43,788 bases of DNA, taken from positions 1-43,788 of the forward strand of contig JAISFR010000012.1 of NCBI GenBank assembly GCA_031263565.1, read 5' to 3'. This DNA comes from Candidatus Adiutrix sp. Its GTDB lineage: Bacteria > Desulfobacterota > Desulfarculia > Adiutricales > Adiutricaceae. This document shows positions 24,924 through 34,623 of the stretch, piece by piece (positions within the stretch are counted from its first letter, which is position 1; the number at the start of each line of letters is the position of its first letter). Position numbers and translations under genes: made by a program. A model generated the notes under the pieces. It saw only the letters and a program-made list of their open reading frames with translations. It made no database searches and was not told the origin of the DNA.

Positions 24924-25955
24924 TCAGTTTTCATCAGTTTCTCCATCCATAAGCATCAGTTTCCGCCGCGCTATACGTTCACGGGTTTCCGTAAGTATAG
25001 TGTGTATACGTCGCTCAAACTCCGCTTTCGGTGGGAGTGCAGTCCAATATTCCGCGACCATAATGCCGTCCTTATCCAGTTCCAATAACTCAATTTGCTC
25101 ACGGTTGCCCTCGGTACAGAGTATTATGCCAATAGGCTCTTCCTCCCACTCCTGACGCTCATAGCGGTTTAGCCATTTCAGGTAAAGTTTCATCTGCCCG
25201 TTATACTCAGCGTGGAACTTGCTGAGCTTTAATTCAACCGCCACAAGCCGGCGCAGATAGCGGTTAAATAGGAGTAAATCAAGATGAAAGTCCACTCCGT
25301 CAATTATCATTCGCTTCTGCCGCTCCACAAACGCGAAGCCTTTGCCGAACTCAAGTATGAATTTTTCAATTTCACCGAGTATTGCGGATTCCAAGTCAGC
25401 TTCTGCGTAGTCGTCGTTCAGACCAAGCGAATCAAGAAGGTAGGGGTCTTTGAACACGTTGAACGGTACTTTGCCTGCGCGGTTAAGCTGTGCGTTGGCG
25501 ATGTCGCGCCGCTCATAGGCTTTGCGGTTGATAAGTTCGTGCAGACCGCGCTTGCCGAGTACGCCGCGAGCGGCTTCTTCGAGATAGTATAGCTTCGCCT
25601 CTTGCGTTTTAAGCGGCAAAATTTCAACGAAATGCGACCACGATAATTGTGTCGCCAGTGGCGACACAATCTCAAAGTCAGGAAATTGCTCCGCAAACTG
25701 CATCATCCTTCGCAAATTGCGCAGTTCGTATGTGCGGCCATATATTCCCATCAATTGTGTCGCCAGTGTCGAAATAATTTGTTTTCCATATTCGGCACGT
25801 TCATTATTCAACACGTCTTGGTTAATGCGCTGCCCTACCTGCCAAAATGTGAACGCTGACGTTCGTAGTGCGTGTGCCGCTATCGTCTGCCGCCCTTGCT
25901 CTATGATTTCAGTAACATCGGCGAGTAGCATCTGCGCCAGGTTAATCAGTTCCAC
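24924..25955 (-). CDS. DUF1016/YhcG-type PDDEXK nuclease domain protein
   Basis: 343 aa. The N-terminal half (WQVGQRINQDVL, YGKQIISTLA, LRRMMQFAEQFPD) is the DUF1016 helical region. The C-terminal half has the PDDEXK core: FHLDLLLFNRYLRRLVAVELKL, with the Asp and E-x-K catalytic positions intact. Family members are predicted DNA nucleases found near mobile elements and defence genes. GTG start at 25955 with AAAAGGAG. Lower G+C than the flanks; it sits alone between two 127-bp direct repeats, like a cassette. Confidence 0.9.
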   Translation of the reverse strand: MELINLAQMLLADVTEIIEQGRQTIAAHALRTSAFTFWQVGQRINQDVLNNERAEYGKQIISTLATQLMGIYGRTYELRNLRRMMQFAEQFPDFEIVSPLATQLSWSHFVEILPLKTQEAKLYYLEEAARGVLGKRGLHELINRKAYERRDIANAQLNRAGKVPFNVFKDPYLLDSLGLNDDYAEADLESAILGEIEKFILEFGKGFAFVERQKRMIIDGVDFHLDLLLFNRYLRRLVAVELKLSKFHAEYNGQMKLYLKWLNRYERQEWEEEPIGIILCTEGNREQIELLELDKDGIMVAEYWTALPPKAEFERRIHTILTETRERIARRKLMLMDGETDEN

Positions 25956-25969
25956 GATTATGCTCCTTT

Positions 25970-26096
25970 TACAACCCGTGAACGGTTACAGTTTTTAAGA
26001 GGCCGGTGGCCGGAGAAACAGCGGCTGGCCTGTCCAATGAAAAACCGGGCTTCCCCGTTTTCGGGAGGCCTGGTTTTTTGTTCAGGCGGAAGAGCC
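25970..26096. repeat. 127-bp terminator-bearing repeat, copy 3
   Basis: Same element as 24768-24894 with a few substitutions (CGGTGGCCGGAGAAAC, GCTTCCCCG, GGCCTGG). It starts 14 nt upstream of the nuclease GTG and ends 2 nt from the stop codon of the RND pump gene, so the insertion boundary touches that gene's 3' end. Confidence 0.88.
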
Positions 26097-26098
26097 GA

Positions 26099-29000
26099 TC
26101 AGCGGGCGCTGCCCGGCGGAGCCGAAGGGTTTGGCGACGGAGCGGGGCGCCCCGGCCGGCTGTAAAGATCAACCCCGCGCAGATGGTGGAACCATTCCCG
26201 CATTTTCTGGAACATGGCGTAGACCAGGGGAATGACCACGATGCCCAGGACCGAGGCGCTGAGCATGCCGCCGAAGACGACCACCGAGACGTTCTGCCGG
26301 CTCATGGCCCCCGGGCCGGTGGCCACGACCAGCGGCAGAAGGCCGGCCAAAAAGGCGATGGAGGTCATCATCACCGCCCGAAACCTCAGGCGGGCGCCCT
26401 GCGCGGCGGCTTCCTTGATGCTCAGGCCGGCCTCCCGGGCGTCTTTGGCGAATTCCACGATCAAGATGGCGTTCTTGGCGGCCAGGGCGATCAGGGTCAC
26501 CAGGCCGATCTGGACATAAACGCCCAGGGCCTGGTTGGCTATTTTAACGGCCAGCATGGCCCCGTAAAGGGCGGCCGAGATGGAGAGAATGACCCCGATG
26601 GGAATGGTCCAGCTCTCGTAGAGGGCCACCAGGAAGAGATAGGCGAAAAGAAGCGAAAGGGCGAAGAGATAGACCGTCTGGCCCGAGGAATCCTTCTCCT
26701 GCAAAGTGCTGCCGGTCCATTCAAAGCCGTAGCCCCGCTCCAGATCCCGCGAGGCTTCTTCCATGACGGCGATGGCCTCGCCCGTGCCCAGGCCCTGAAG
26801 GGCGCTGCCCTGTATCTTGATGGTCCGGGTGTTGTTGTAGCGGGTGATGTTGTGGGGCCCGGTGGTGACCCGCCCCTCGATCACCGACGAGAGCGGCACC
26901 ATATGGCCGTCTTTGCTCTTGACGTGGATGTTGTAGACGTCGTCGAGATTGCGGCGCATATTGGCGTCGGCCATGATGTTGACCTGCCAGCTTCGGCCTT
27001 CGAGGTTGAAGTCGTTGACGTAATAGCTGCCCAGGTAGGACTGCATGGCGGAAAAAACGTCGGCCACGTCGATGTTCAGGGACTGGATCTTGTCCCGGTC
27101 CACATCTATCTTGATGACCGGGGTGGCCGTGTTGTAGAAGGTCATGACGAACTGCATGCGGCGGTCGCCCATGGCCCGGCCCATGATCTGCCTGGCCACC
27201 CCTTCGAATTCCCGGAAGTCGCGGCCTTCATAATCCAGAAGCTGGTACTCAAAGCCGCCCACCGAACCCAGGCCGATAATGGGCGGGGGGATGAAAGACT
27301 GGGCCGTGCCTTCAATGATGGTCGACAGCCGGCGGTTGGCTTCCATCTGGATGTTGGCCAGAGAAGTCCCTTGGCTTTTCCGTTTCTCGTAATCCTCCAG
27401 CATGATGAACATGAAGGCCGCGTTGTTCTGCACCGAGTTGTTGATCAGGTTGATGCCCAGAACGATCATGGAATTGCGGATCCCGGGGATGCCCCGGACG
27501 ATGTCGTTGGCCCTGAGGGCCAGTTCCCGGGTTTTGTCCAGGGAGGTGCCTTCGGGGGTGCCCATCTGCACCAGAAGAGCGCCCATGTCCTCATCCGGCA
27601 GAAAGCCGGTGCTCGTGTCTTTCATGATGAACCAGGAGCAGCCCAGGAAAACCAGCACCAGGACCAGGCCGAAAATGGAGCGCCTCAGAAGCAGGCCGAC
27701 CAGGCCTACATATTTGTTGCGGAACTGGTTCATGAAATTCTGAAACTTGCGCACCAGGAAGTTCTGCTTCTTCTCCCCGTTTTCATGTTTCAGAAAAACG
27801 GCGCAGAGGGCCGGGGAAAGGGTCAGGGCGTTGATGGCCGAGATGAAGGTCGAGACCGAAATGGTCACCGCGAACTGTTGATAGAGCTTGCCGGAGACGC
27901 CGGGGATGAAGGCCACCGGCACGAAGACCGACAGGAGCACCAGGGTGATGGCCACGATCGGGTTGGTGATCTCCTCCATGGCCTTGATGGAGGCCTCCCG
28001 CGGCGGCAGCTTTTCCTCCCCCATGATCCGTTCGACGTTCTCGACCACCACGATGGCGTCGTCCACGACAATGCCGATGGCCAGCACCATGGCCAGAAGG
28101 GAAATGGTGTTGGCCGTGAAGCCCACCGCCAGCAACACGGCAAAGGTGCCCACCAGGGAGACCGGCACGGCGACCATGGGAATCAGGGTTGAACGCCAAT
28201 TGCCCAGGAAAAGGTAGACCACGGCAATGACCAGGAGGAAGGCCACTACAATGGTGTGCTGGACTTCGTAGATGGAAGCCCGGATAAAGACGGTGGCGTC
28301 AAAGACGGTGTCATAGGCCATGCCAGGAGGAAAGCGCGTGCTCATCTCCTCGACCGCGGCGTTGAGCCGGTCGACCACGGCCACGGCGTTGGAGCCGGCC
28401 GACTGGCTGACCATCATGCCCGAGGCTGGCTGGCCGTTGTACATGCCGGTGACCGTGTAACTCTCGGCCCCCAGCTGGACATCGGCAATATCCTTCAGGC
28501 GCAGCAGTCCGCCTTCCTCGTTGGCCCGGATGACGATCTCGCCGAATTCCTCGGGGGTGGTCAGGCGGCCCTGGGCGTCGAGGGTAAAGTGCAGTTCCTG
28601 CTGGCCGTTGGTCGGCGGGGCGCCCACCTCGCCGACGGCCGCCTGAATGTTCTGGGCCCTTAAGGCGGCGGTGACGTCCTGCGGGGTCAGGCCCAGCTTG
28701 GCCATGCGGGGCACATCCATCCAGATCCGCATGGAATAGTTGCTGCCGAAATTGCGAACGTCGCCGACCCCGGGGATGCGGGTGACGGTGTCGATGACGT
28801 TGGCCGTGACCCAGTTGTCCAGGGTCAGTTTGTCGATGCTGCCGTCCGGGGAATAGAAGGCAAAGGCTTTCAGCATGCCCGAGGCGCTCTTGTTGACATT
28901 CACGCCGATGCGGTTGACCTCGTCCGGCAGTGACGACTCGACCCGCTTGATGCGGTTCTGAACGTTGACCATGTTCATGTCCGGGTCGGTGCCCAGTTCA

Positions 29001-29284
29001 AAGGTCACGTTCAGGTTGTAGCTGCCGTTGCCCGAGGACTGGCTGGACATGTAGAGCATCTTGTCCACGCCGTTGACCGCCTTCTCAATGGGCTGGGCCA
29101 CCGCGCTCTCCAGGGTTTCGGCGCTGGCCCCGGGATATTGGGCCCAGATGTTGACCTGGGGCGGCACCACGTCCGGGAACTGGGTAACCGGAATGTTCAT
29201 CAGGGCCAACAGGCCCGCAATGCTGATGACCAGGGAGACCACCACCGCGAAGCGGGGCCGGTCAATGAATATCTTGGATATCAT
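26099..29284 (-). CDS. RND multidrug efflux inner-membrane transporter (HAE1/AcrB family)
   Basis: Proton-driven exporter in the inner membrane, working with the adjacent periplasmic adaptor and an outer-membrane TolC-type channel not encoded here. 1061 aa, full length. N-terminal helix [19 protein letters not shown]; the proton-relay aspartates are in [16 protein letters not shown] and the relay Lys in [18 protein letters not shown]. The second half repeats the TM-porter layout. Its ATG directly follows the adaptor stop with no gap. The C-terminal tail ([15 protein letters not shown]) is Pro-rich and ends 2 nt before a mobile repeat, so the last residues may have been altered by insertion. 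Substrate unknown. Confidence 0.95.
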   Translation of the reverse strand: MISKIFIDRPRFAVVVSLVISIAGLLALMNIPVTQFPDVVPPQVNIWAQYPGASAETLESAVAQPIEKAVNGVDKMLYMSSQSSGNGSYNLNVTFELGTDPDMNMVNVQNRIKRVESSLPDEVNRIGVNVNKSASGMLKAFAFYSPDGSIDKLTLDNWVTANVIDTVTRIPGVGDVRNFGSNYSMRIWMDVPRMAKLGLTPQDVTAALRAQNIQAAVGEVGAPPTNGQQELHFTLDAQGRLTTPEEFGEIVIRANEEGGLLRLKDIADVQLGAESYTVTGMYNGQPASGMMVSQSAGSNAVAVVDRLNAAVEEMSTRFPPGMAYDTVFDATVFIRASIYEVQHTIVVAFLLVIAVVYLFLGNWRSTLIPMVAVPVSLVGTFAVLLAVGFTANTISLLAMVLAIGIVVDDAIVVVENVERIMGEEKLPPREASIKAMEEITNPIVAITLVLLSVFVPVAFIPGVSGKLYQQFAVTISVSTFISAINALTLSPALCAVFLKHENGEKKQNFLVRKFQNFMNQFRNKYVGLVGLLLRRSIFGLVLVLVFLGCSWFIMKDTSTGFLPDEDMGALLVQMGTPEGTSLDKTRELALRANDIVRGIPGIRNSMIVLGINLINNSVQNNAAFMFIMLEDYEKRKSQGTSLANIQMEANRRLSTIIEGTAQSFIPPPIIGLGSVGGFEYQLLDYEGRDFREFEGVARQIMGRAMGDRRMQFVMTFYNTATPVIKIDVDRDKIQSLNIDVADVFSAMQSYLGSYYVNDFNLEGRSWQVNIMADANMRRNLDDVYNIHVKSKDGHMVPLSSVIEGRVTTGPHNITRYNNTRTIKIQGSALQGLGTGEAIAVMEEASRDLERGYGFEWTGSTLQEKDSSGQTVYLFALSLLFAYLFLVALYESWTIPIGVILSISAALYGAMLAVKIANQALGVYVQIGLVTLIALAAKNAILIVEFAKDAREAGLSIKEAAAQGARLRFRAVMMTSIAFLAGLLPLVVATGPGAMSRQNVSVVVFGGMLSASVLGIVVIPLVYAMFQKMREWFHHLRGVDLYSRPGRPAPSPNPSAPPGSAR

Positions 29285-30538
29285 TTAAGCCTCTCCCTCT
29301 TTGGGCCGGGCGCTGTCGGCCGGAGAGGCCGGCGCCGCTTCCGGCTCGGCCACCGTAATGGCCGCCCCCGGCCGGAGCATGGCGCCGGCCGACATCAGGC
29401 CTTTGAGGATAAACTTTTCGCCTTCCGAGAGGCCGTCTTTGACGATGTATTCCTTATCCAGGGCGTCGCCGCTTTCCAGGGTAATGCGCCGGGCTTCGGC
29501 CACCAGCCCCGGCCGGGAACCCGGGACCTTGGGGTCGGCCGGGGTTTCTTTGGGCATCAGCATATAGTTGCCGTCGGGGTCGGTCAGCACCGCCTCCTTG
29601 GGAACCACCAGCCTTCTTTCCGAATTGGTCCGCTCCATCACGGCGGTGACGATCTGTCCGGGCCGCAGAATTTTGTCGGGGTTCTTGAATTTGGCTTTGA
29701 ATTTGACCGTGTCGGTCTTGGGGTCGACTGTGGGGGAAACATAGCTGAATTGACCCGGCTCGGGGTAGTAATTGTCCGGCCCCAGGCGCAGGCGGACCTG
29801 CCAGTCGCTTAAGGTCTGGTCCTGGGCCAGATTTTCTTTGTGGGCGGCGGTGATGATTTTGTCGGAAATGCCGAAAGTCGCCAGAATGGGATCCACGGAA
29901 ACCACGGTGGCCAAAACGCCGCTGTCCGGCCCCAGAAGGCTGCCCTCGGAATAGGGGGTGTCGCTGGCCTGGCCGTCAAAAGGGGCCTTGATGGAGGCGT
30001 AGCCCAGATTGAGGCGCGACTGGGCCAGAGTGGCCTTGGCGCTCATCAGGGCCGCCTGGGCCATTTCATAATCGGCCTTGGCCTTGTCGAAATCGCTTTT
30101 GGGCGAGGTATTTTTGCGGTAAAGATCGCTGATGCGGTTGAAGTCCAGGGTGGCCAGGTCCAGATGGGCCTGGGCCGACAGCACATTGCCCTCGGCGTTG
30201 TCCACCAGGGCCTGATATTGGTCAGGCTCGATCTGAAACAGAACCTGCCTGTCCCGGACCAGATCGCCGTCCTCAAAATTTTTGGCCACCAGAAAGCCCG
30301 CGACCCGGGCCCGGAGATCGACCATATTGTCGGCTTCCATGACCGCCACATATTCCAGGGTATCGGTGATGTCCCGGGCCTCGACCGTGCCCAGAACCAC
30401 TTTCTGGGGCGGCATGGTCAGGTGCGGAGCCTCTCGGCGGCCGGCCACGATGAAGATGACGGCCACCAGAACGATAAAGGCGGGAATGCCGACAAACAGG
30501 GGCATCAGTTTGGTATTGGAAATTTTGCTTTCAGGCAT
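29285..30538 (-). CDS. RND efflux periplasmic adaptor (membrane fusion protein)
   Basis: 417 aa, anchored by one N-terminal helix (residues about 12-32). The order is beta-barrel and lipoyl halves with a coiled-coil hairpin between (about 100-185), as in AcrA/MexA. LRARVAGFLVAKNFEDGDLV and LGYASIKAPFDGQAS are the biotinyl-lipoyl halves; LRPGQIVTAVMER lies in the barrel. No lipobox Cys is seen, so the anchor is the helix. Start at 30538 has GAGGAAAAAG. A minus-strand TATAAT at 30645-30640 could be its -10. No regulator gene is adjacent except the FHA/AAA+ gene upstream. Confidence 0.93.
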   Translation of the reverse strand: MPESKISNTKLMPLFVGIPAFIVLVAVIFIVAGRREAPHLTMPPQKVVLGTVEARDITDTLEYVAVMEADNMVDLRARVAGFLVAKNFEDGDLVRDRQVLFQIEPDQYQALVDNAEGNVLSAQAHLDLATLDFNRISDLYRKNTSPKSDFDKAKADYEMAQAALMSAKATLAQSRLNLGYASIKAPFDGQASDTPYSEGSLLGPDSGVLATVVSVDPILATFGISDKIITAAHKENLAQDQTLSDWQVRLRLGPDNYYPEPGQFSYVSPTVDPKTDTVKFKAKFKNPDKILRPGQIVTAVMERTNSERRLVVPKEAVLTDPDGNYMLMPKETPADPKVPGSRPGLVAEARRITLESGDALDKEYIVKDGLSEGEKFILKGLMSAGAMLRPGAAITVAEPEAAPASPADSARPKEGEA

Positions 30539-30742
30539 TATCTTTTTCCTCGCGTAACGGGATCACCGGCCAGAGCCTGCTGATTTCGATTTCCGGTCAG
30601 CGAATATCATACAGATAATCGAAACAGGCGACCTGCCGCATTATACATCAAACAGCTGCAAAAAGAAGAGGAGTTTTTTATGGAAAGGCAAGGCCCCGCG
30701 ACTCCCCGCGGCCGGCGCGGGGCGGAAAGAGTTTTTTTGATT

Positions 30743-32650
30743 TCAGTAGAGGGGCACCGAAGTCTGCCCCGGACCTTTGGGCACGGTCTGGGACATGGGC
30801 GGCTGGTAGTTGATGGGGTCCAGGCCCAGGGCCCGCATTTTAAGGATGATGTGTTCCGGGCGTTGCTGGAGCATTTCGGCCGTTTTTTCCAGATCGCCTC
30901 CGCTGCGGGCCATGGCCCCGATCAATTGATGGCGCTCGGCTTCCCGCACCAAAGGCGGCGGCTGATCGTTGATGTCATTGAGGAAAGCGTCGGGCGACAG
31001 GCGCAGGTGAACCGGCAGATCCTCCAGGGCCACTCGCCCGTTGCGGCTGAAAAGCACCAGAAGGTTGGCCTCTTTTTTAAGCTCGGCCACATTGCCCGGC
31101 CAGTTATAGGTCCTGAGGCATTCCAGAGCGCCGGGGTCGATGCCGGTGAAAGTCAGGCCCATGTCCCGGGCGGCGCTGCTCATGAAGCTGCTCAGAAATT
31201 TTTCCATGTCGTTTCTGATGTCCCTTAACGGCGGCAGGGAAATATTCAGACGGTTCAGGCGGCTGTAGAGATCTTCACGAAAATAGCCGCTCTCCACCCG
31301 GGACCACAGGTCAATGGAAGTGGAACTGACTACCCTGAGATCCACGGCCTGGGGCCGGGGAGCGCCCAGGATGGCGAAAAGGCCTTCTTCCAGGGCCATC
31401 AACAGCAGTTTCTGGGCCACCGGGGGCAGGAATTCGATATGCCGGAGAAAGAGTGTTCCGCCGTCGGCCAGTTCGACCAGACCTATCCGGCCGGGCTCGG
31501 TTTCGGTGGGCAACTGGCCGAAGAGGGCCGGCTCAATGTCCGCCGGCGGCAGATGGGCCAGGTTGACCGTCACGAAGCGGCCCGTCTTCCGGGGGCTGAC
31601 CTTGTGAATATAGCGGGCCAGGGCCGATTTGCCCGTGCCGCTCTCGCCGCTGATAAGTATCGGCTTTGAGCCGCTGGCGCCTTGGGCGGCCGTGGAAAAG
31701 ACGATCTTGACCTGATCGTCGCTGGAAGACAGGATGATGTCCGGGGCGTCGGAATTTTCCAGCGGGTTCGGTCCGTAACGGCCGTAATCGTCGAAGTGGC
31801 GGCCGATGATCGAGCCGATGAAGCCCAGAAAGGCGGCGAAGGATTTAAGATCTTTTTCGGTGAAATCGCGGTTCAGGTTTTCCAGGTACATCAGGCCCGT
31901 CTGCCCGTTCTGGGCATATAAGGGGCCGACCAGCGAAGGGCTGTCGACTTGCTCCACCTGGCGCCGGCCGTTGTTGAACGACAGTTCGCTGATGCTCCTG
32001 GGCCACAGGACGGCCTCCCGGTTCTGGATGGCCCGGAGGTAGGGAGTCCGGCTCAACAGCAGGCGTTTATCGTCATGAGAGGTGCTCAGGGAAATCAGGC
32101 GGCAGGCCGGCGGCCGGGAAGGCCAGAGAATGGACATGAAGGTCAGGCCGAAGCGTTCCTGAAAGTAGTTCAGGGTCAACTGCCTGATGGCCGCCAGTTC
32201 CTTCTCGGAACCCAGGCGATGGGCCAGGGCCATCAGATCGGGCACATCTTCCGGGTCTATCCCCCGGGCGGCCTCCTCGGCCGGGAAGGCCACCAGGCCC
32301 GCGGCGTCTTCGGCCAGGTCTTCGATGATCAGGGCTGAGGGCGCCGGCCCGACCACCACCGACAGGCCCGGCTCAAAAATGAACAGCTCCTGGCCGATCT
32401 TGATGGAGTCAAAGGGCTCCAGCCGGGTCTGCATGTTGATGGGCCGCTCGTTGACCAGGGTGCCGTTGGTGCTGCCGAGATCGGCGATGAAATATTTTTC
32501 GTCCACCATGAAAATTTCGGCGTGGTGGCGTGAGGCACTGCGGTCGAACAAGATCAGGTCGCACTCCGGGGCCCGGCCAAGAACAGCCTTCGGCCCCAGT
32601 TTAAAATGGAACCCCAGGCGGTCTTCCTGAAAAGCGTGAATTTCGGCCAT
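30743..32650 (-). CDS. FHA-domain protein with degenerate sigma-54-activator AAA+ domain
   Basis: 635 aa. FHA phosphothreonine-binding domain at 1-95 (LGRAPECDL, SASRHHAE, GSTNGT). A GAF-like sensor follows at about 145-285. An NtrC-type AAA+ domain (about 310-540) has an intact Walker A GESGTGKS (335-342) but lacks the GAFTGA loop after ALFGQ. Its Walker B reads GGTLFLRHI instead of the usual LFLDEI, so both acidic residues are gone. Helicase-like FREDLYSRL and WPGNVAELKK remain, and a Fis-like helix-turn-helix lies near 575-620. It therefore probably binds nucleotide and DNA but cannot remodel sigma-54 polymerase; a repressor or scaffold role is likely. It is encoded upstream of the efflux pair, on the same strand. 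Confidence 0.88.
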   Translation of the reverse strand: MAEIHAFQEDRLGFHFKLGPKAVLGRAPECDLILFDRSASRHHAEIFMVDEKYFIADLGSTNGTLVNERPINMQTRLEPFDSIKIGQELFIFEPGLSVVVGPAPSALIIEDLAEDAAGLVAFPAEEAARGIDPEDVPDLMALAHRLGSEKELAAIRQLTLNYFQERFGLTFMSILWPSRPPACRLISLSTSHDDKRLLLSRTPYLRAIQNREAVLWPRSISELSFNNGRRQVEQVDSPSLVGPLYAQNGQTGLMYLENLNRDFTEKDLKSFAAFLGFIGSIIGRHFDDYGRYGPNPLENSDAPDIILSSSDDQVKIVFSTAAQGASGSKPILISGESGTGKSALARYIHKVSPRKTGRFVTVNLAHLPPADIEPALFGQLPTETEPGRIGLVELADGGTLFLRHIEFLPPVAQKLLLMALEEGLFAILGAPRPQAVDLRVVSSTSIDLWSRVESGYFREDLYSRLNRLNISLPPLRDIRNDMEKFLSSFMSSAARDMGLTFTGIDPGALECLRTYNWPGNVAELKKEANLLVLFSRNGRVALEDLPVHLRLSPDAFLNDINDQPPPLVREAERHQLIGAMARSGGDLEKTAEMLQQRPEHIILKMRALGLDPINYQPPMSQTVPKGPGQTSVPLY

Positions 32651-32756
32651 TTTTCAGTCCTGTCTTTATTTGGGGCCAGCCCATGAAGTCATTGTAAATA
32701 ACTGTCCCGAGCTAATTTTGGCAAAAAAAATCTTAGATGTCAATATCTTTATCTTT

Positions 32757-33413
32757 TCAAAGGCGGGGGGCCATGAGGCTTGAATTCACCAGCGTTTCTA
32801 TCAACTGCTCACGGCCTTGGCCGCTGAACGCCGAAAAGCCCAGCGGGGCCCGGGCTCCCGGCAGGGCGGCCTTCAATTTCCGGTCTATTTTTTTGAGGCG
32901 CACGGCCCGTTCGGCCTGGGCCAGCTTGTCGATTTTGGTGGCAATGAGCCAGGACGGTATGGACAGGTCGTCCAGCCAGTTCAGGAGGCCGAATTCGTCT
33001 TCCACCGGGTCGCGGCGGACATCCATCATCAAAAGGGCCATTTTCAGCGGCCGGCCGCTTTCCAGGTAATCGCCCACCAGCCGGCGCCAGCCGGCCACCA
33101 TGGCTTTGGGGGCGGCCGCGTAACCGTAGCCGGGCAGGTCGGCCAGCAGAAAAGGGCTTGAATCCCTGCGCCAGGTGACCTCAAAAAAATTGATCAGCCG
33201 GGTGCGGCCGGGCGCGGCCCCCACCCGGGCCAGGCCTTTGCGGCCCAGCCAGCGGTTCAGGAGAGACGATTTGCCGGCGTTGGATCGGCCCAGGAGGGCC
33301 AGTTCCGGCAGGTCCTTCTCCGGGAACTGATTGGCGGCGGCGGCTGAAATGATGAAGTCGGCCGCCAGGGCCGGCGGGGAACTTCGAGAGCCGGTCTTCA
33401 GGCCGCCGGACAT
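32757..33413 (-). CDS. engB: ribosome-biogenesis GTPase EngB/YsxC
   Basis: Essential-type small GTPase for large-subunit assembly. 218 aa. G1 loop GRSNAGKSS at residues 42-50, G3 DLPGYG, G4 TKID, and the family's GRTRLINFF switch. Its ATG lies 1 nt after the stop of the aminotransferase gene, so the two are translated together. Housekeeping function; the operon partners look unrelated. Confidence 0.95.
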   Translation of the reverse strand: MSGGLKTGSRSSPPALAADFIISAAAANQFPEKDLPELALLGRSNAGKSSLLNRWLGRKGLARVGAAPGRTRLINFFEVTWRRDSSPFLLADLPGYGYAAAPKAMVAGWRRLVGDYLESGRPLKMALLMMDVRRDPVEDEFGLLNWLDDLSIPSWLIATKIDKLAQAERAVRLKKIDRKLKAALPGARAPLGFSAFSGQGREQLIETLVNSSLMAPRL

Positions 33414-33414
33414 C

Positions 33415-34566
33415 TCAGGGCCGGTCTTCCAGATATTTTTTCAGCCGGGCCAGGGCTTCTTCAATATTGGCCTCGGAATTGGCGTAGGAAAAGCGCAGAA
33501 AGCCTTCCGCCCCGGGCCCGAAATCAATGCCCGGATCAGTGCCCACCCCGGCTTTTTCCAAAATGTCGAAGGCCAGGGAATAGGAATCGTTCGAAAGATG
33601 CCGGGCATTGGCCAGCATATAGAAAGCGCCGGTGGGCTCCACCTTGACCGAAAGGCCCAAATTGTTCAGGCCGGCCAGAAGCAGTTTCCGGCGGCGGTCA
33701 TAGGTCCGCCGCATTTCCCCGACCTCCGGCCAGGCCCGGGTCAGGGCGCAGATGCCGGCTTTCTGGACGGCGGCGGTGGTGGAGATCATGAAGTTCTGGG
33801 TCAGAACGGTCATGGTTCTCAAAAGGTCCGGCGGCAGGATCAGGTAACCCAGGCGCCAGCCGGTCATGGCGAAAAGCTTGGAAAAGCCGTTGACCACCAC
33901 CGCGTGGTCGGTATATTCCAGGATGCTGTGCTCCGGCTCCCGGCCATAAGTCAGACCGTGGTAAATCTCGTCGGAAATGACCAGGGGCCCGAGCCCGGCG
34001 ATTTCCCGCAGGCGTTTTTCATCGAGAATGGTGCCGGTGGGGTTGGCCGGGGAATTGATGATGATGGCCTTGACCTTGGGACCCAGGCGGGCCCGGATGT
34101 CGGAAGGGCGGTAGAGAAAGCCTTCCTCCTCCCGCACCGGCGCCAGTTTGGGCACCGCCCCGAAGAAGCCGACCATATTGTCGTAACAGGGATAGTGGGG
34201 GTCGGACATGATGACTTCATCTCCGGGGTTCAGAAGGGCGCCGAAGAGAAAGGTCATGCCCACCGAGGAACCCGGGCAGACGAAAAACCGTTCCGGGGCC
34301 ACGTCAACCCCGTAACGGCGTTTATAATGGGCCGCCAGGGCCTCTTTGAGTTCCGGGTCGCCCAGGGAAGGGGTGTAATGGGTGTGCCCTTCGGCCAGGG
34401 CCCGGGCGTGGGCCTCTTTGATGACCCCCGGGGTCTCGAAATCCGGCTCGCCGATCTGCAGTTGGATGATGCGCCGTCCCCGGGCTTCCAGGATTTTGGT
34501 CCGCTCCAGAATTTCCATGACGATGAAGGGGGTGATGTTTTTAGTGCGTTGAGCGGCCTGGATCAT
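33415..34566 (-). CDS. class I/II PLP aminotransferase
   Basis: 383 aa, aspartate-aminotransferase-like fold type I. NPTGT (175-179), Asp199 and the PLP lysine Lys230 in NGFSKLFAMTGWRLGY are all present; the N-terminus QLQIGEPDFETP is typical. It could transaminate aspartate, aromatic, branched-chain or histidinol-phosphate substrates; adjacency to hisI-hisG makes a histidine-pathway role possible, but motifs are those of the general AspC/AraT group. Start ATG 34566 with AAGGA upstream. Confidence 0.9.
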   Translation of the reverse strand: MIQAAQRTKNITPFIVMEILERTKILEARGRRIIQLQIGEPDFETPGVIKEAHARALAEGHTHYTPSLGDPELKEALAAHYKRRYGVDVAPERFFVCPGSSVGMTFLFGALLNPGDEVIMSDPHYPCYDNMVGFFGAVPKLAPVREEEGFLYRPSDIRARLGPKVKAIIINSPANPTGTILDEKRLREIAGLGPLVISDEIYHGLTYGREPEHSILEYTDHAVVVNGFSKLFAMTGWRLGYLILPPDLLRTMTVLTQNFMISTTAAVQKAGICALTRAWPEVGEMRRTYDRRRKLLLAGLNNLGLSVKVEPTGAFYMLANARHLSNDSYSLAFDILEKAGVGTDPGIDFGPGAEGFLRFSYANSEANIEEALARLKKYLEDRP

Positions 34567-34623
34567 GATTTGGGGGTCCTTGTAATAAACTGGAGTCGGT
34601 CGGCGGTGAACTTGGCCTGAACG

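Noticed and set aside
26006..28192. 728-codon plus-strand frame opposite the RND pump gene
   Set aside because: It is the antisense shadow of a well-recognised full-length RND transporter; its His/Gly/Asp-rich composition has no family motif.
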